This document shows, piece after piece, positions 33,112-42,484 of a DNA stretch of 64,000 nt (its first letter is position 1; each line of letters begins with the position of its first letter). The notes below the pieces were generated by a model that made no database searches, had not been told where the DNA came from, and saw only the letters and a program-made list of their open reading frames with translations. The DNA comes from Achromobacter marplatensis (GTDB taxonomy: Bacteria > Pseudomonadota > Gammaproteobacteria > Burkholderiales > Burkholderiaceae_B), in the NCBI RefSeq assembly GCF_002209535.1, contig NZ_NJIG01000022.1:1-64000 (forward strand), in the 5' to 3' direction. Made by a program: the position numbers and the translations under genes.

Positions 33112-33957
33112 ATGACATCGCCCACCCTGAACATCGATCTGCATTGCCATTCCACCGTCTCGGACGGCGCGCTTGCGCCCCGCGATGTGGCGCAGCGCGC
33201 GCACGCCAACGGCGTGGACGTCTGGGCACTGACCGATCATGACGAAGTGGGTGGCCTGGCCGAAGCTGCCAGCGCGGCCAAGGACCTGGGCATGCGCTTT
33301 GCCACCGGTGTCGAGATTTCCGTGACGTGGGCCGGCCTGACGGTGCACATCGTGGGCCTGCGCTTCGACCCGGAAAACACCGCCTTGGTCGAAGGCTTGC
33401 GCAAGACCCGTTCTGGCCGCGCCGAACGCGCCAAGCGCATCGGCGAACGCCTGGCGGACATGGGCATGCCCGGCGCCTACGAAGGCGCGCTGCCGTTCGC
33501 CGGCAATCCCGAACTGATCAGCCGCACGCACTTTGCGCGGTATCTCGTCGAAGCCGGCTACTGCCCCGACGTGCAAACCGTTTTCACCAAGCACCTGGGC
33601 GACGACCGGCCCGGCCACGTGCCCATGCAGTGGGCCACCCTGGCCGAAGCCGTGGGCTGGATCCGCGGCGCGGGTGGCATCGCCGTCATCGCGCATCCGG
33701 GCCGCTATAAGTACACCCCGCTGCAATTCGCCGCGCTGTTTGACGAGTTCCTGCAACTGGGGGGGCTGGGCATCGAGGTCAACACCGGCAGCCATACCGC
33801 CGAAGAAGCCCGCCAATACGCTGAGATCGCGCGCCGCTATGGGTTCCTGGCCTCGCGCGGGTCGGATTTCCATAGCCCCAAGGAAAGCCGGATGGACCTG
33901 GGCCGTTTGCCGGCGCTGCCGTCCGACTTGAAGCCGGTCTGGCACGACTGGTTCTGA
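33112..33957 (+). CDS. PHP-domain phosphoesterase (RNase AM / YciV type)
   Basis: The protein is 281 residues from the ATG at 33112. PHP motifs in order: D-L-H-C-H-S-T-V-S-D-G (metal ligands), A-L-T-D-H-D-E-V-G-G, G-V-E-I-S, the I-A-H-P-G-R region, E-V-N-T-G-S-H and S-R-G-S-D-F-H-S-P. All metal-binding His/Asp positions are kept. E. coli YciV (RNase AM) removes 5' nucleotides from short RNAs and 5S rRNA precursors and also hydrolyses 3',5'-nucleoside bisphosphates; the Chromobacterium homologue does the latter. A similar housekeeping role is expected. Confidence 0.88.
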   Translation: MTSPTLNIDLHCHSTVSDGALAPRDVAQRAHANGVDVWALTDHDEVGGLAEAASAAKDLGMRFATGVEISVTWAGLTVHIVGLRFDPENTALVEGLRKTRSGRAERAKRIGERLADMGMPGAYEGALPFAGNPELISRTHFARYLVEAGYCPDVQTVFTKHLGDDRPGHVPMQWATLAEAVGWIRGAGGIAVIAHPGRYKYTPLQFAALFDEFLQLGGLGIEVNTGSHTAEEARQYAEIARRYGFLASRGSDFHSPKESRMDLGRLPALPSDLKPVWHDWF

Positions 33958-34025
33958 CGCGGGCGGTCATCGCCGCCCATCCTGCAAGCCATCGATTGTG
34001 AGCGCGCCCTTGCGGCGCATGCGCC

Positions 34026-34574
34026 ATGAACAAAGCCTTTGTTAAAGAGTCCGACAACGAGGACGACGACGATCTGCCGCAAGCCCAGGCGTTGCCGGCA
34101 GGCACCAAGAACTACATGACCCCCGAGGGTTATGAACGCCTGCGCGCCGAACTGACGCACCTGATGAACGTGGAGCGTCCGTCCGTCGTGCAAGTGGTGT
34201 CCTGGGCGGCGTCCAACGGCGACCGTTCCGAGAACGGCGATTACTTGTACGGCAAGAAGCGCCTGCGCGAGATCGACCGCCGCATGCGCTTTTTGACCAA
34301 GCGGCTGGACATCGCCGAAGTGGTGGACCCCGCCGCGCAACCCAACCGCGACCAGGTGTTCTTCGGCGCCACGGTGTCGTATTCGGACAAGGCCGGCGAA
34401 GAACACACGGTCACCATCGTGGGCGTGGACGAAGCCGAGCCGCTGGCCGGCAAGATCAGCTGGATTTCGCCAGTGGCGCGCGCGCTGATCAAGGCGCGCG
34501 AAGGCGATACGGTCGTGCTGCGCACGCCGGGCGGGATCGAAGAGCTGGACATCCTGGAAGTCAGTTACCCGTAA
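34026..34574 (+). CDS. greB: Transcription elongation factor GreB
   Basis: The protein is 182 residues, a little longer than E. coli GreB because of an acidic N-terminal extension (E-D-D-D-D). The coiled-coil domain has Y-M-T-P-E-G-Y-E-R-L-R-A-E-L and the tip N-G-D-R-S-E-N-G-D-Y-L-Y-G-K-K-R-L-R-E-I, with the Asp/Glu pair that acts in the RNA polymerase secondary channel. The C-terminal FKBP-like domain has I-S-W-I-S-P-V-A-R-A-L-I-K-A. The factor rescues backtracked RNA polymerase by stimulating transcript cleavage. The K-K-R-L-R-E-I-D tip distinguishes GreB from GreA. Followed by an inverted pair of dispersed repeats. Confidence 0.95.
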   Translation: MNKAFVKESDNEDDDDLPQAQALPAGTKNYMTPEGYERLRAELTHLMNVERPSVVQVVSWAASNGDRSENGDYLYGKKRLREIDRRMRFLTKRLDIAEVVDPAAQPNRDQVFFGATVSYSDKAGEEHTVTIVGVDEAEPLAGKISWISPVARALIKAREGDTVVLRTPGGIEELDILEVSYP

Positions 34575-34596
34575 TTCTTGAGTGCAGTGCTCGATG

Positions 34597-34662
34597 CGTA
34601 GGATGGGTGGAGCGCGAGAAGGCGGGGAAATCAGGCAGACCGTTCAGCGCGCGTAACCCATC
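34597..34662 (+). repeat. Dispersed repeat unit (plus orientation)
   Basis: The unit begins CGTAGGATGGGTGGAGCGCG and ends GCGCGTAACCCATC. The same ends occur at 34712-34776 (inverted) and 51922-51987. Together with the inverted neighbour it can form a long hairpin behind greB. Confidence 0.75.
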
Positions 34663-34711
34663 GCGGGGGGCTGCTTGCTAGCCAGCTTTCGCCTTTATGC
34701 AGCGGTTGCTT

Positions 34712-34776
34712 GATGGGTTTCGCGCGCTAGATATCTTGTTCTTGCATCAAGATGCTCGCGCTCCACCCATCCTACG
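34712..34776 (-). repeat. Dispersed repeat unit (minus orientation)
   Basis: Read on the minus strand it begins CGTAGGATGGGTGGAGCGCG and ends GCGCGCGAAACCCATC. It faces the copy at 34597-34662, so the pair is an inverted repeat about 180 bp across. Confidence 0.75.
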
Positions 34777-34818
34777 GCGCTTAGGTCGTCATTCCGCCAA
34801 TCCAGCACCCCAAAAAGG

Positions 34819-34851
34819 AAACAGGCGCCAGCTTGTGGCCGGCGCCTGTTT
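34819..34851 (-). terminator. Terminator of the second TRAP operon
   Basis: An 11-bp stem (AAACAGGCGCC with GGCGCCTGTTT) is followed on the minus strand by TTCCTTTTTGG. It lies about 100 bp past the receptor gene stop. Confidence 0.7.
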
Positions 34852-34948
34852 GGTTGGGAGGGATCTGACGTCCCTGCCTCGGTGTGGCGGCTTGCGCCGT
34901 CGTTCCCCTGGGGCTTGCTGCTAATTCAATTCGTTTGACTCGCGCCGC

Positions 34949-35977
34949 TTACTTCTTGCGCGCCGCGATCGACTTTTCGGCCATGTTGACCAGGTCTTCG
35001 CCGATCTGCTTCTTCCACTTGTCGTAGACGGGCTGGGTGACCTTGGCGAAGGCGTCGTGCTCGGCTTGCGACAGCGACGTCACCGTCACGCCGTGGCCTT
35101 CGATCTCTTTCAGCAGCGACGGGTCTTCGGGCGTGACGCCCTTGCGCGCGATCACGATCTGCTGCTTGCCGGCGTCAAGCGCGGCCTGGCGCACGATGTC
35201 GCGGTCCTTTTCCGACCACGAATTCCAGACCTCGCGGTTGACCACGAAGATCAGCGGGTCGGCCACGTAGTTCCACAGGGTCAGGTATTTTTGGCCCACC
35301 GTGTACAGCTTGGAACCCGTGTAGATGGAAAGGGGGTTTTCCTGGCCATCCACCGCGCCGCTGGCCAGCGCGGGCTGCGCATCGGCCCAGCTCATCTGCG
35401 TGGGGTTGGCGCCCAGCGCCGTGAACGTGTCGATGTACAGCGGCGAACCCACCACGCGCAGCTTCATGCCCTTCATGTCTTCGGGCTTCTTGATGTCGCG
35501 CTTGGAATTGCTGAGCTGGCGGTAGCCGTTTTCGCCCCAGGCCAGCGGCACCACGCCCGCTTTCTCGATCAGCTTGAACATTTCCTTGCCCACGTCGCCT
35601 TGCACCAGCGCGTCGATGGCGGCGTAGTCAGGCATCAGGAAGGGCAGCGAGAACAGGTTCAGCTGCTTGACCTGCGGCGACCAGTTGATCGTGGAGCCCA
35701 CCGCCATGTCGATCACGCCCTGGCGGATCGCGGTGAATTCGCGGGTCTGGTCGCCCTGGACCAGCGAGGTGCCGGGATAGACCTTGATGTTGATGCGGCC
35801 CTGGGTGCGTTCACGCACCAGGTTGGACCAGATTTCGGCGCCCTGGCCCCACGGGAAGGTGGTGCCCACGACGATGGACAGCTTGTATTCGGGCTTGTAG
35901 TTTTGCGCGATGGCGGGCGCCGTGCCCACCACGGCGGCGGCGCACAGCGCGGCGCCGATCAGGTTGCGGAAGTTCAT
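34949..35977 (-). CDS. TRAP transporter periplasmic receptor (DctP family)
   Basis: A 342-residue secreted protein with a clear Sec signal (residues 1-24, ending P-A-I-A-Q). The mature domain shows DctP hallmarks: a G-M-K-L-R-V-V-G-S-P-L-Y strand with the conserved substrate-contacting Arg, A-V-D-G-Q-E-N-P-L and F-P-W-G-Q-G-A-E near the N-terminus. It delivers an organic acid to the membrane subunits encoded upstream in the order dctQ, dctM, dctP. Ligand unknown; no catabolic enzyme gene is attached to this operon. An 82-bp gap with a 14-bp tandem repeat separates it from dctM. Confidence 0.92.
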   Translation of the reverse strand: MNFRNLIGAALCAAAVVGTAPAIAQNYKPEYKLSIVVGTTFPWGQGAEIWSNLVRERTQGRINIKVYPGTSLVQGDQTREFTAIRQGVIDMAVGSTINWSPQVKQLNLFSLPFLMPDYAAIDALVQGDVGKEMFKLIEKAGVVPLAWGENGYRQLSNSKRDIKKPEDMKGMKLRVVGSPLYIDTFTALGANPTQMSWADAQPALASGAVDGQENPLSIYTGSKLYTVGQKYLTLWNYVADPLIFVVNREVWNSWSEKDRDIVRQAALDAGKQQIVIARKGVTPEDPSLLKEIEGHGVTVTSLSQAEHDAFAKVTQPVYDKWKKQIGEDLVNMAEKSIAARKK

Positions 35978-36029
35978 GTGATGTCTCCTCTCTCTGCGAG
36001 TGTGTCTGTTGTTGTCTTGAGATCCAGCA

Positions 36030-36071
36030 CTTCAATAACCCAGCTTCAATAGCCCAGCTTCAATAGCCCAA
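36030..36071. repeat. Three 14-bp tandem repeats over the end of dctM
   Basis: The units are CTTCAATAACCCAG, CTTCAATAGCCCAG and CTTCAATAGCCCAA. On the minus strand the first unit holds the last codons and TGA stop of dctM (L-G-Y-stop), so the stop region has been triplicated. Confidence 0.85.
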
Positions 36072-37358
36072 CTTATGCGGCAGCCACAGCGCCAGTTGCG
36101 GGAACACCAGCACCGCCACCAGCACCAGGAACATGGCGCCCAGCAGCCACACCACCCAGCGCACCGTGGATTCCATCGGCACGTGCGCGATGCGGCACGA
36201 CACCATCAGGTTCACGGCGAGCGGCGGGGTGAACTGGCCCAGCGCCACCTTCAACGTCAGGATCACGCCGAACCACACCGGATCCCAGCCGTAGGCATTG
36301 GCGATCGGCATCAGCAGCGGCACGAAAATCAGGAAGATCGAGATTCCGTCCAGGAACATGCCCACCGTCATCAGCAGCAGGATCAACAGCGACAGCACGC
36401 CCCATTCGCCCAGGCCGGAATTGACGATGGCGTGGGTGATCGGGTCGATCACGCTCAGCGTGGACAGGGCCCAGGCGAAGATGCCCGCCAGCGTCACCAC
36501 CAGCATGATCACGGCGGACAGCTCGGCGGCTTCGCGCAGGATGGTGTACAGATCGCGGAACTTGATGGTGCGATGGATGAAGCCGCCCACGAACAAGCCG
36601 TAGAACACGGCGACGACCGCGGCTTCGGTTGGCGTGAACCAGCCCATGCGCATGCCGCCCAGGATCAGCACTGGAGCAGCCAAGCCCCACGACGCTTCGC
36701 GCAGGCTGGCCCAGAAGGGCGGGCGCGGCAGGTGGGATTCCAGCGCGCCCATCTTGTACTTGCGCGACAGCCAGACGGCCGGAACGATCAGGGCCAGGCC
36801 GGCCAGGATGCCCGGGATCATGCCGGCGGCGAACAGTGCGGGCACCGAGGCGCCCGGCACCAGTACCGAATAGATGATGAAGGCGACCGACGGCGGGATC
36901 AGGATGTCGGTGGCGGCGCCTGCCGCTACGATCGAGGCCGAAAACGAGCCCGGATAGCCCGCGCGCGACATGGCGGTGATCATCACGGCGCCCACGGCCG
37001 CCGCGCACGCCGGTCCGGACCCGGATATGCCGCCCAGGAACATGGCGACCGCGATGGACACCAGCGGCAGCATCCCGGGGCCGCGGCCCACGATGGCGAT
37101 GGCAAAGTCCACCAGCCGCTTGGCCACGCCCGACCGGTCGAAGATAGAGCCGACCAGCACGAACATCGGGATGGCCAGCAGTGGGTACTTGGCCAAACCG
37201 GCGTAGAAGTTCTGTGGCACGGTCAACAGGCCATACCAGGGCGTGTCCAGGTTGGACAGCACGATGGCGACGGTGCCGCCGATGCCCAGCGCCACGCCGA
37301 CCGGCACGCCGATCAGCATCAGGACGATGAAGACGATAAAGAGGATGGTGGCGATCAT
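36060..37358 (-). CDS. dctM: TRAP transporter large permease subunit (DctM)
   Basis: A 432-residue inner-membrane protein with about 12 helices, starting at the ATG at 37358, which overlaps the dctQ stop by ATGA. Family blocks: F-L-G-G-I-S-G-S-G-P-A-C-A-A-A-V-G, A-T-D-I-L-I-P-P-S-V-A, G-M-R-M-G-W-F-T-P-T-E-A-A-V-V-A and F-T-P-P-L-A-V-N-L. It forms the sodium-coupled substrate pathway together with the small subunit. Its 3' end lies in a tandem repeat. Confidence 0.93.
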   Translation of the reverse strand: MIATILFIVFIVLMLIGVPVGVALGIGGTVAIVLSNLDTPWYGLLTVPQNFYAGLAKYPLLAIPMFVLVGSIFDRSGVAKRLVDFAIAIVGRGPGMLPLVSIAVAMFLGGISGSGPACAAAVGAVMITAMSRAGYPGSFSASIVAAGAATDILIPPSVAFIIYSVLVPGASVPALFAAGMIPGILAGLALIVPAVWLSRKYKMGALESHLPRPPFWASLREASWGLAAPVLILGGMRMGWFTPTEAAVVAVFYGLFVGGFIHRTIKFRDLYTILREAAELSAVIMLVVTLAGIFAWALSTLSVIDPITHAIVNSGLGEWGVLSLLILLLMTVGMFLDGISIFLIFVPLLMPIANAYGWDPVWFGVILTLKVALGQFTPPLAVNLMVSCRIAHVPMESTVRWVVWLLGAMFLVLVAVLVFPQLALWLPHKLGY

Positions 37359-37894
37359 TTGGCGTCGGTTCCGGCGCCACGCGCGATGCGGCGGAGGATG
37401 CCGACGGTGCGCAGCGAGATCGCCGCAGCCATCACGGGCAGCCAGATGGAATACCACCAGGTCGGCACGCCGATCGCGGGGGAGGTCTCTTCATAAATGA
37501 ATTCGTCCGACACGAGCTTCACCGACAGCACGGTCAGCAGCACAAAGAACGCCAGCACGCAGCTGTTGGCGATCAACGCCATGATGCGCTGGCGGCGCGG
37601 CGAGCCGTTGTCCGCCAGGATCTCGATACGGATATGGTGGTTGCGCACGAAGGCCACGCTGCCGCCCGCCATCGTCAGCACGATCAGCAGGAACACCGAG
37701 ATCTCTTCCGTCCAGGCGAAAGACTGGTCGGTGAAATAGCGCACCAGCACGTTCGTGAAGGTGATCAGCGCCAGCGTGGCCAGCAAGATCACGGCCAGCC
37801 AGTCTTCGATGGCCAGCGGCACCTTTACGGCGGGATCTGCTTCAACGGGGATGATCGGTTCGACAGGCTCGGCGGGGGCTTCGGGGCGGGACAT
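37355..37894 (-). CDS. dctQ: TRAP transporter small permease subunit (DctQ)
   Basis: A 179-residue membrane protein with four helices. The N-terminal 25 residues are proline/glutamate-rich and cytoplasmic. V-L-V-R-Y-F-T-D-Q-S-F-A-W-T-E-E-I-S-V-F is the family signature. First gene of the operon dctQ-dctM-dctP, divergent from purL. It scaffolds the large subunit. Confidence 0.9.
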   Translation of the reverse strand: MSRPEAPAEPVEPIIPVEADPAVKVPLAIEDWLAVILLATLALITFTNVLVRYFTDQSFAWTEEISVFLLIVLTMAGGSVAFVRNHHIRIEILADNGSPRRQRIMALIANSCVLAFFVLLTVLSVKLVSDEFIYEETSPAIGVPTWWYSIWLPVMAAAISLRTVGILRRIARGAGTDAK

Positions 37895-38248
37895 GGGGTG
37901 AGGCGACGGCTTCGGCGCTTGACGCGCGTTCTATGAATAAGTCGCTGCATCCTACCGTTGCCCCGCAGACGCGATAGTTCGTGTTTTCCCGTGGTGCGGG
38001 GCGGCAACAACATGCTGCATTGCACCAGAGCAGCCCGTGCAGGAAGCGGCGGGGCAGGGATAAACCACGTTCGCATCGGGGCTTTACTGGAATATTGCTT
38101 TGCACCATTCCAGTGCGCGGCATCCAGAATTCTTTTGTAACACGGGACAAAACCGCGGCTTCGGACCCTTCTTGAACAAGCGCTCCGGGAAAACCCCCTA
38201 AACAGGTAAAATCACTTTTTGCACCCATCCTTATACGGCGCCCGCATC
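37895..38248. other. Divergent intergenic region dctQ / purL
   Basis: About 350 bp, more AT-rich towards purL (AGGTAAAATCACTTTTTG just before the gene). It must hold both promoters, but no well-spaced -35/-10 pair was found. No riboswitch-like structure or small gene was recognised. Confidence 0.5.
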
Positions 38249-41200
38249 GTGTCCCTAGTTCAGCATCTGCCTGGTTCCTCCGTCCTGTCCTCCTTTCGTC
38301 GTGATCGCCTTCTTGCGCAACTGAAGGAAGCCGGCCTGCCGGTGGCCGACATCTCCGCCCGTTACGAGCACTTCGTCAGCACCGACGCCGCCCTGACGGC
38401 CGAACAGCAGCAACACCTGACCCAACTGCTGGATTACGGCACGCCCAGCACGGCCGACGTGCCGGCCAAGAGCCTGTCCCTGCTGGTCATTCCGCGCCTG
38501 GGCACCATTTCCCCGTGGGCCAGCAAGGCCACCGACATCGCCCACAACTGTGGCCTGGCGTCGGTGCACCGCATCGAACGCGGCGTGCGCTACGTGATTA
38601 CTCCGGAACGCGGCCTGCTGGGCACCAAGTCGTTTGACGACGCCATGCTGGCCCGCGCGGCCGACTGCCTGCACGACCGCATGACCGAAACCGTGGTCGA
38701 CGCCAACTTCGACGGCCAGGCGCTGTTCCAGACGCTGGCCGGCAAGCCGATGCGCACCGTGGGCGTCCAGGCTAACGGCGTGCAGGCGTTGGCCGAAGCG
38801 AACGTCTCGCTGGGCCTGGCCCTGTCGGAAGACGAAATCGAATACCTGGCCAAGTCGTTCACCGACCTGGGGCGCGACCCCACCGACGTCGAACTGATGA
38901 TGTTCGCGCAGGCCAACAGCGAACACTGCCGCCACAAGATCTTCAACGCCGAATGGGTGATTGATGGCCAGGAACAGCCCAACACGCTGTTCGGCATGAT
39001 CCGCGCCACGCACAAGGCGCAGCCGGAAGGCACGGTCGTCGCCTATTCGGACAACGCCGCCATCATGGAAGGCGGCCCCGCGCAGCGCTTCCAGGCCGGC
39101 GTGCCCGGCGTCACCGGCGAGGGTGCCGACGGCGCCAAGTACATCCGCCGCGACACCACCGTGCATACCTTGATGAAGGTAGAGACGCACAACCACCCGA
39201 CCGCGATCGCGCCGTTCCCCGGCGCCTCGACGGGCGCGGGCGGCGAAATCCGCGACGAAGGCGCCACCGGCCGCGGCTCCAAGCCCAAGGCCGGCCTGAC
39301 TGGTTTCACCGTGTCGCACCTGCGCTTCGACGACGCGCTGCAACCCTGGGAAGCCGATCACCACGGCCTGCCCGAACGCATCGCTTCGCCGCTGTCCATC
39401 ATGATCGACGGCCCCATCGGCGGCGCGGCGTTCAACAACGAATTCGGTCGGCCCAACCTGCTGGGCTACTTCCGCTCGTTCGAGCAGACCGCTGGCGGCA
39501 CGCGCTGGGGCTATCACAAGCCCATCATGATCGCGGGCGGACTGGGCAGCATCGACGCGGGTCTGACCCACAAGGACGTGATTCCCCCCGGCGCGCTGCT
39601 GATCCAGCTGGGCGGCCCGGGCTTCCGTATCGGCATGGGCGGCGGCGCCGCATCCAGCATCAGCATGGGTAGCAACTCGGCCGAGCTGGACTTCGATTCC
39701 GTCCAACGCGGCAACCCGGAAATCGAGCGCCGTGCGCAGGAAGTCATCGACCGCTGCTGGCAGCAGGCCGAGAACAACCCCATCATCGCCATCCACGACG
39801 TGGGCGCGGGCGGTTTGTCCAACGCCTTCCCTGAACTGGTCAACGACGCCGGCCGTGGCGCCATCTTCGACCTGAAGCGCGTGCCGCTGGAAGAGTCGGG
39901 CCTGTCGCCCGCCGAAATCTGGAGCAATGAATCGCAGGAACGTTATGTCCTGTCGATCCTGCCGAAGGACCTGGAGCGCTTTGACGCCATCGCGCGCCGC
40001 GAGCGCTGCCCGTACGCGGTGGTGGGCGTGGCCACCGAAGAGCGCCAACTGCGCGTGGTGGACGGCGAGGGCCTGCCGGGCCTGGACACTATTCGCCCGC
40101 AAGGCGATGCCGAAGTGCGCCCCGTGGACGTGCCGATCGACGTGATCCTGGGCAAGCCGCCGCGCATGACGCGCGACGTGCGCCGTCTGCCCGGTGTGTC
40201 CGCGCCGCTGGACCTGGCCGGCATCGACCTGACTGAAGCCGCCTACCGCGTGCTGCGCCACCCCACGGTGGCCAACAAGTCCTTCCTGATCACCATCGGC
40301 GACCGCACCGTTGGCGGCCTGTCCAGCCGTGATCAGATGGTCGGCCCCTGGCAGGTGCCGGTGGCGGATTGCGCCGTGACGCTTGCGGATTACGAAGGCT
40401 TCCGCGGCGAAGCCATGTCGATGGGTGAACGCACCCCCATCGCCATGCTGGACGCCCCGGCCTCCGGCCGCATGGCCGTGGCCGAAGCCCTGACCAACCT
40501 GGCCGCCGCGGACGTGGCGCGCCTGGAAGACATCAAGCTGTCGGCCAACTGGATGGCCGCTTGCGGCGTCGAAGGCCAGGACGCCGCGCTGTACGACACC
40601 GTGTCCGCCGTCAGCGAACTGTGCCAGGCCACCGGCCTGTCCATTCCGGTGGGCAAGGATTCCCTGTCCATGAAGACGTCCTGGGAACAGGACGGCGAAC
40701 AGCGCCAGGTCGTGGCGCCGGTGTCGCTGGTCGTCACGGCGTTCGCGCCGGTGGCCGACGTGCGCGCCAGCCTGACCCCGCAGCTGCGCACCGACGCGGG
40801 CGACAGCGTGCTGATCCTGATCGACCTGGGCCGTGGCCGTCACCGTATGGGCGGCTCGATCCTGGCGCAGACCTACAACCAGGTCGGCGAGACCGTGCCG
40901 GACATCGATTCGCCGCAAGACCTGCGCGCCTTCTTCATCACCATCCGCACCTTGGCCGAAGCCGGCACCATCCTGGCTTACCACGACCGTTCCGACGGCG
41001 GCCTGTTCGCCACCCTGACCGAAATGGCCTTCGCCGGCCGCACCGGTATCTCGGTGAACCTGGACATGCTGACTTTCGATCCGCAATCGGCGGATTGGGG
41101 CGACTACAAGATCCGCCCGGATCAGGTGAAGGTGCAGCGCGAAGAACTGACGCTCAACGCCCTGTTCTCGGAAGAGGCGGGCGCCGTGATTCAGGTGCCG

Positions 41201-42298
41201 GCATCGCAGCGCGACGCTGTCATGCAAGTGCTGCGCGGCGCGGGCCTGTCGGCCCACTCGCACGTCATCGGCGGCCTGAACGGCGCCGACGAAGTGGAGT
41301 TCTACCGCGATGGCAAGAAGGTCTGGGGCCAGCCGCGCGCCGAACTGGGCCGCGCCTGGAGCGAAGTGTCCTATCGCATCATGGCGCGCCGCGACAACCC
41401 CGCGTGCGCCCAGGCTGAACTGGACGTCTGGAACGACACGACCGACCCGGGCATGAGCCCGGATGTGTCCTTCGACCCGCAAGAGAACATCGCCGCGCCG
41501 TTCATCAACACCGGCCGCCGTCCGCGCGTGGCCATCCTGCGCGAGCAGGGCTGCAACAGCCAGGTCGAAATGGCCTGGGCGTTTGACACCTCGGGCTTCG
41601 AAGCCATCGACGTCCACATGACCGACCTGCTGGCCGGCCGCGTGGACCTGGCGCAGATGCAGGGCCTGGTGGCGGTGGGCGGTTTCAGCTACGGCGACGT
41701 GCTGGGCGCTGGCGAAGGCTGGGCGCGCACCATCCGCTTCAACAGCAAGCTGTCGGACCAGTTCGCCGCGTATTTCGCGCGTCCGGACACCTTCGCGCTG
41801 GGTGTGTGCAACGGCTGCCAGATGATGGCCGCGTTGGCGCCGATGATCCCGGGCGCCGAGCACTGGCCGCGCTTTACGCGCAACCAGTCGGAAAAGTACG
41901 AAGCCCGCCTGTCGATGGTGGAACTGGCCAAGTCGCCGTCCATCTTCTTCAACGGTATGGAAGGCGCCCGCATCCCGGTCGCCGTGGCGCACGGCGAAGG
42001 TTTTGCCGACTTCTCGCAGCAGGGCGACGCCAACCGTGTGCTGACCGCCGCACGCTACATCGACAACCGTGGGCAAGCCACCGAAGCCTACCCGTTCAAC
42101 CCGAACGGCAGCCCGGGCGGCCTGACTTCCGTCACCACGGCCGATGGCCGCTTCACGGTCATGATGCCGCACCCGGAACGCGTGACGCGCAACGTCATGA
42201 TGTCGTGGGCGCCGGAAAAGTGGGGCAATGCGGACCAGGGCGGCACGTACAGCCCGTGGATGCGCATCTTCCGCAACGCGCGCGTCTGGCTGAAGTAA
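38249..42298 (+). CDS. purL: Phosphoribosylformylglycinamidine synthase
   Basis: A 1349-residue single-chain enzyme for step four of purine synthesis: FGAR plus glutamine and ATP give FGAM. The GTG at 38249 gives M-S-L-V-Q-H-L-P-G-S; a TTG ten codons upstream is possible but adds atypical residues. The large catalytic part has S-E-H-C-R-H-K (about 226) and V-E-T-H-N-H-P-T-A-I-A-P-F-P-G. The C-terminal glutamine amidotransferase has V-C-N-G-C-Q-M-M (catalytic Cys near 1190) and M-P-H-P-E-R-V (His/Glu near 1308). This long form is typical of Gram-negative bacteria. Monocistronic, closed by a strong terminator. Confidence 0.97.
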   Translation: MSLVQHLPGSSVLSSFRRDRLLAQLKEAGLPVADISARYEHFVSTDAALTAEQQQHLTQLLDYGTPSTADVPAKSLSLLVIPRLGTISPWASKATDIAHNCGLASVHRIERGVRYVITPERGLLGTKSFDDAMLARAADCLHDRMTETVVDANFDGQALFQTLAGKPMRTVGVQANGVQALAEANVSLGLALSEDEIEYLAKSFTDLGRDPTDVELMMFAQANSEHCRHKIFNAEWVIDGQEQPNTLFGMIRATHKAQPEGTVVAYSDNAAIMEGGPAQRFQAGVPGVTGEGADGAKYIRRDTTVHTLMKVETHNHPTAIAPFPGASTGAGGEIRDEGATGRGSKPKAGLTGFTVSHLRFDDALQPWEADHHGLPERIASPLSIMIDGPIGGAAFNNEFGRPNLLGYFRSFEQTAGGTRWGYHKPIMIAGGLGSIDAGLTHKDVIPPGALLIQLGGPGFRIGMGGGAASSISMGSNSAELDFDSVQRGNPEIERRAQEVIDRCWQQAENNPIIAIHDVGAGGLSNAFPELVNDAGRGAIFDLKRVPLEESGLSPAEIWSNESQERYVLSILPKDLERFDAIARRERCPYAVVGVATEERQLRVVDGEGLPGLDTIRPQGDAEVRPVDVPIDVILGKPPRMTRDVRRLPGVSAPLDLAGIDLTEAAYRVLRHPTVANKSFLITIGDRTVGGLSSRDQMVGPWQVPVADCAVTLADYEGFRGEAMSMGERTPIAMLDAPASGRMAVAEALTNLAAADVARLEDIKLSANWMAACGVEGQDAALYDTVSAVSELCQATGLSIPVGKDSLSMKTSWEQDGEQRQVVAPVSLVVTAFAPVADVRASLTPQLRTDAGDSVLILIDLGRGRHRMGGSILAQTYNQVGETVPDIDSPQDLRAFFITIRTLAEAGTILAYHDRSDGGLFATLTEMAFAGRTGISVNLDMLTFDPQSADWGDYKIRPDQVKVQREELTLNALFSEEAGAVIQVPASQRDAVMQVLRGAGLSAHSHVIGGLNGADEVEFYRDGKKVWGQPRAELGRAWSEVSYRIMARRDNPACAQAELDVWNDTTDPGMSPDVSFDPQENIAAPFINTGRRPRVAILREQGCNSQVEMAWAFDTSGFEAIDVHMTDLLAGRVDLAQMQGLVAVGGFSYGDVLGAGEGWARTIRFNSKLSDQFAAYFARPDTFALGVCNGCQMMAALAPMIPGAEHWPRFTRNQSEKYEARLSMVELAKSPSIFFNGMEGARIPVAVAHGEGFADFSQQGDANRVLTAARYIDNRGQATEAYPFNPNGSPGGLTSVTTADGRFTVMMPHPERVTRNVMMSWAPEKWGNADQGGTYSPWMRIFRNARVWLK

Positions 42299-42343
42299 GG
42301 CCGGACAAGCAACGCCAGGCCCGCACCTCGGGCACAGGAACAA

Positions 42344-42370
42344 AACGGGCCCAGCGGCCCGTTTTTTTTC
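42344..42370 (+). terminator. Rho-independent terminator after purL
   Basis: The stem AACGGGCC/GGCCCGTT with a CAGC loop is followed by a run of T (42362-42369). Confidence 0.9.
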
Positions 42371-42484
42371 GTCCAGGGCAGGACGCAGAAGCGGTGTTTT
42401 GCATGTAACCCAATGAGATATTTAACTTTTCATTGCATTAGGCCGTTAACCGGATGAGCGTTACGCAACCCGGAGTGGCCTTTC

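Noticed and set aside
34597..34776. CRISPR-like repeat array
   Set aside because: There are only two units and they are inverted, not direct, with no regular spacers and no cas genes. They are dispersed repeats.
37895..38248. Purine riboswitch before purL
   Set aside because: No purine-aptamer core or paired loops could be traced in the AT-richer part of the region.
38255..42343. 1362-codon open frame antisense to purL
   Set aside because: It mirrors purL codons almost completely and has the His/Arg/Gly/Val-rich composition of a shadow frame. purL motifs are unambiguous.
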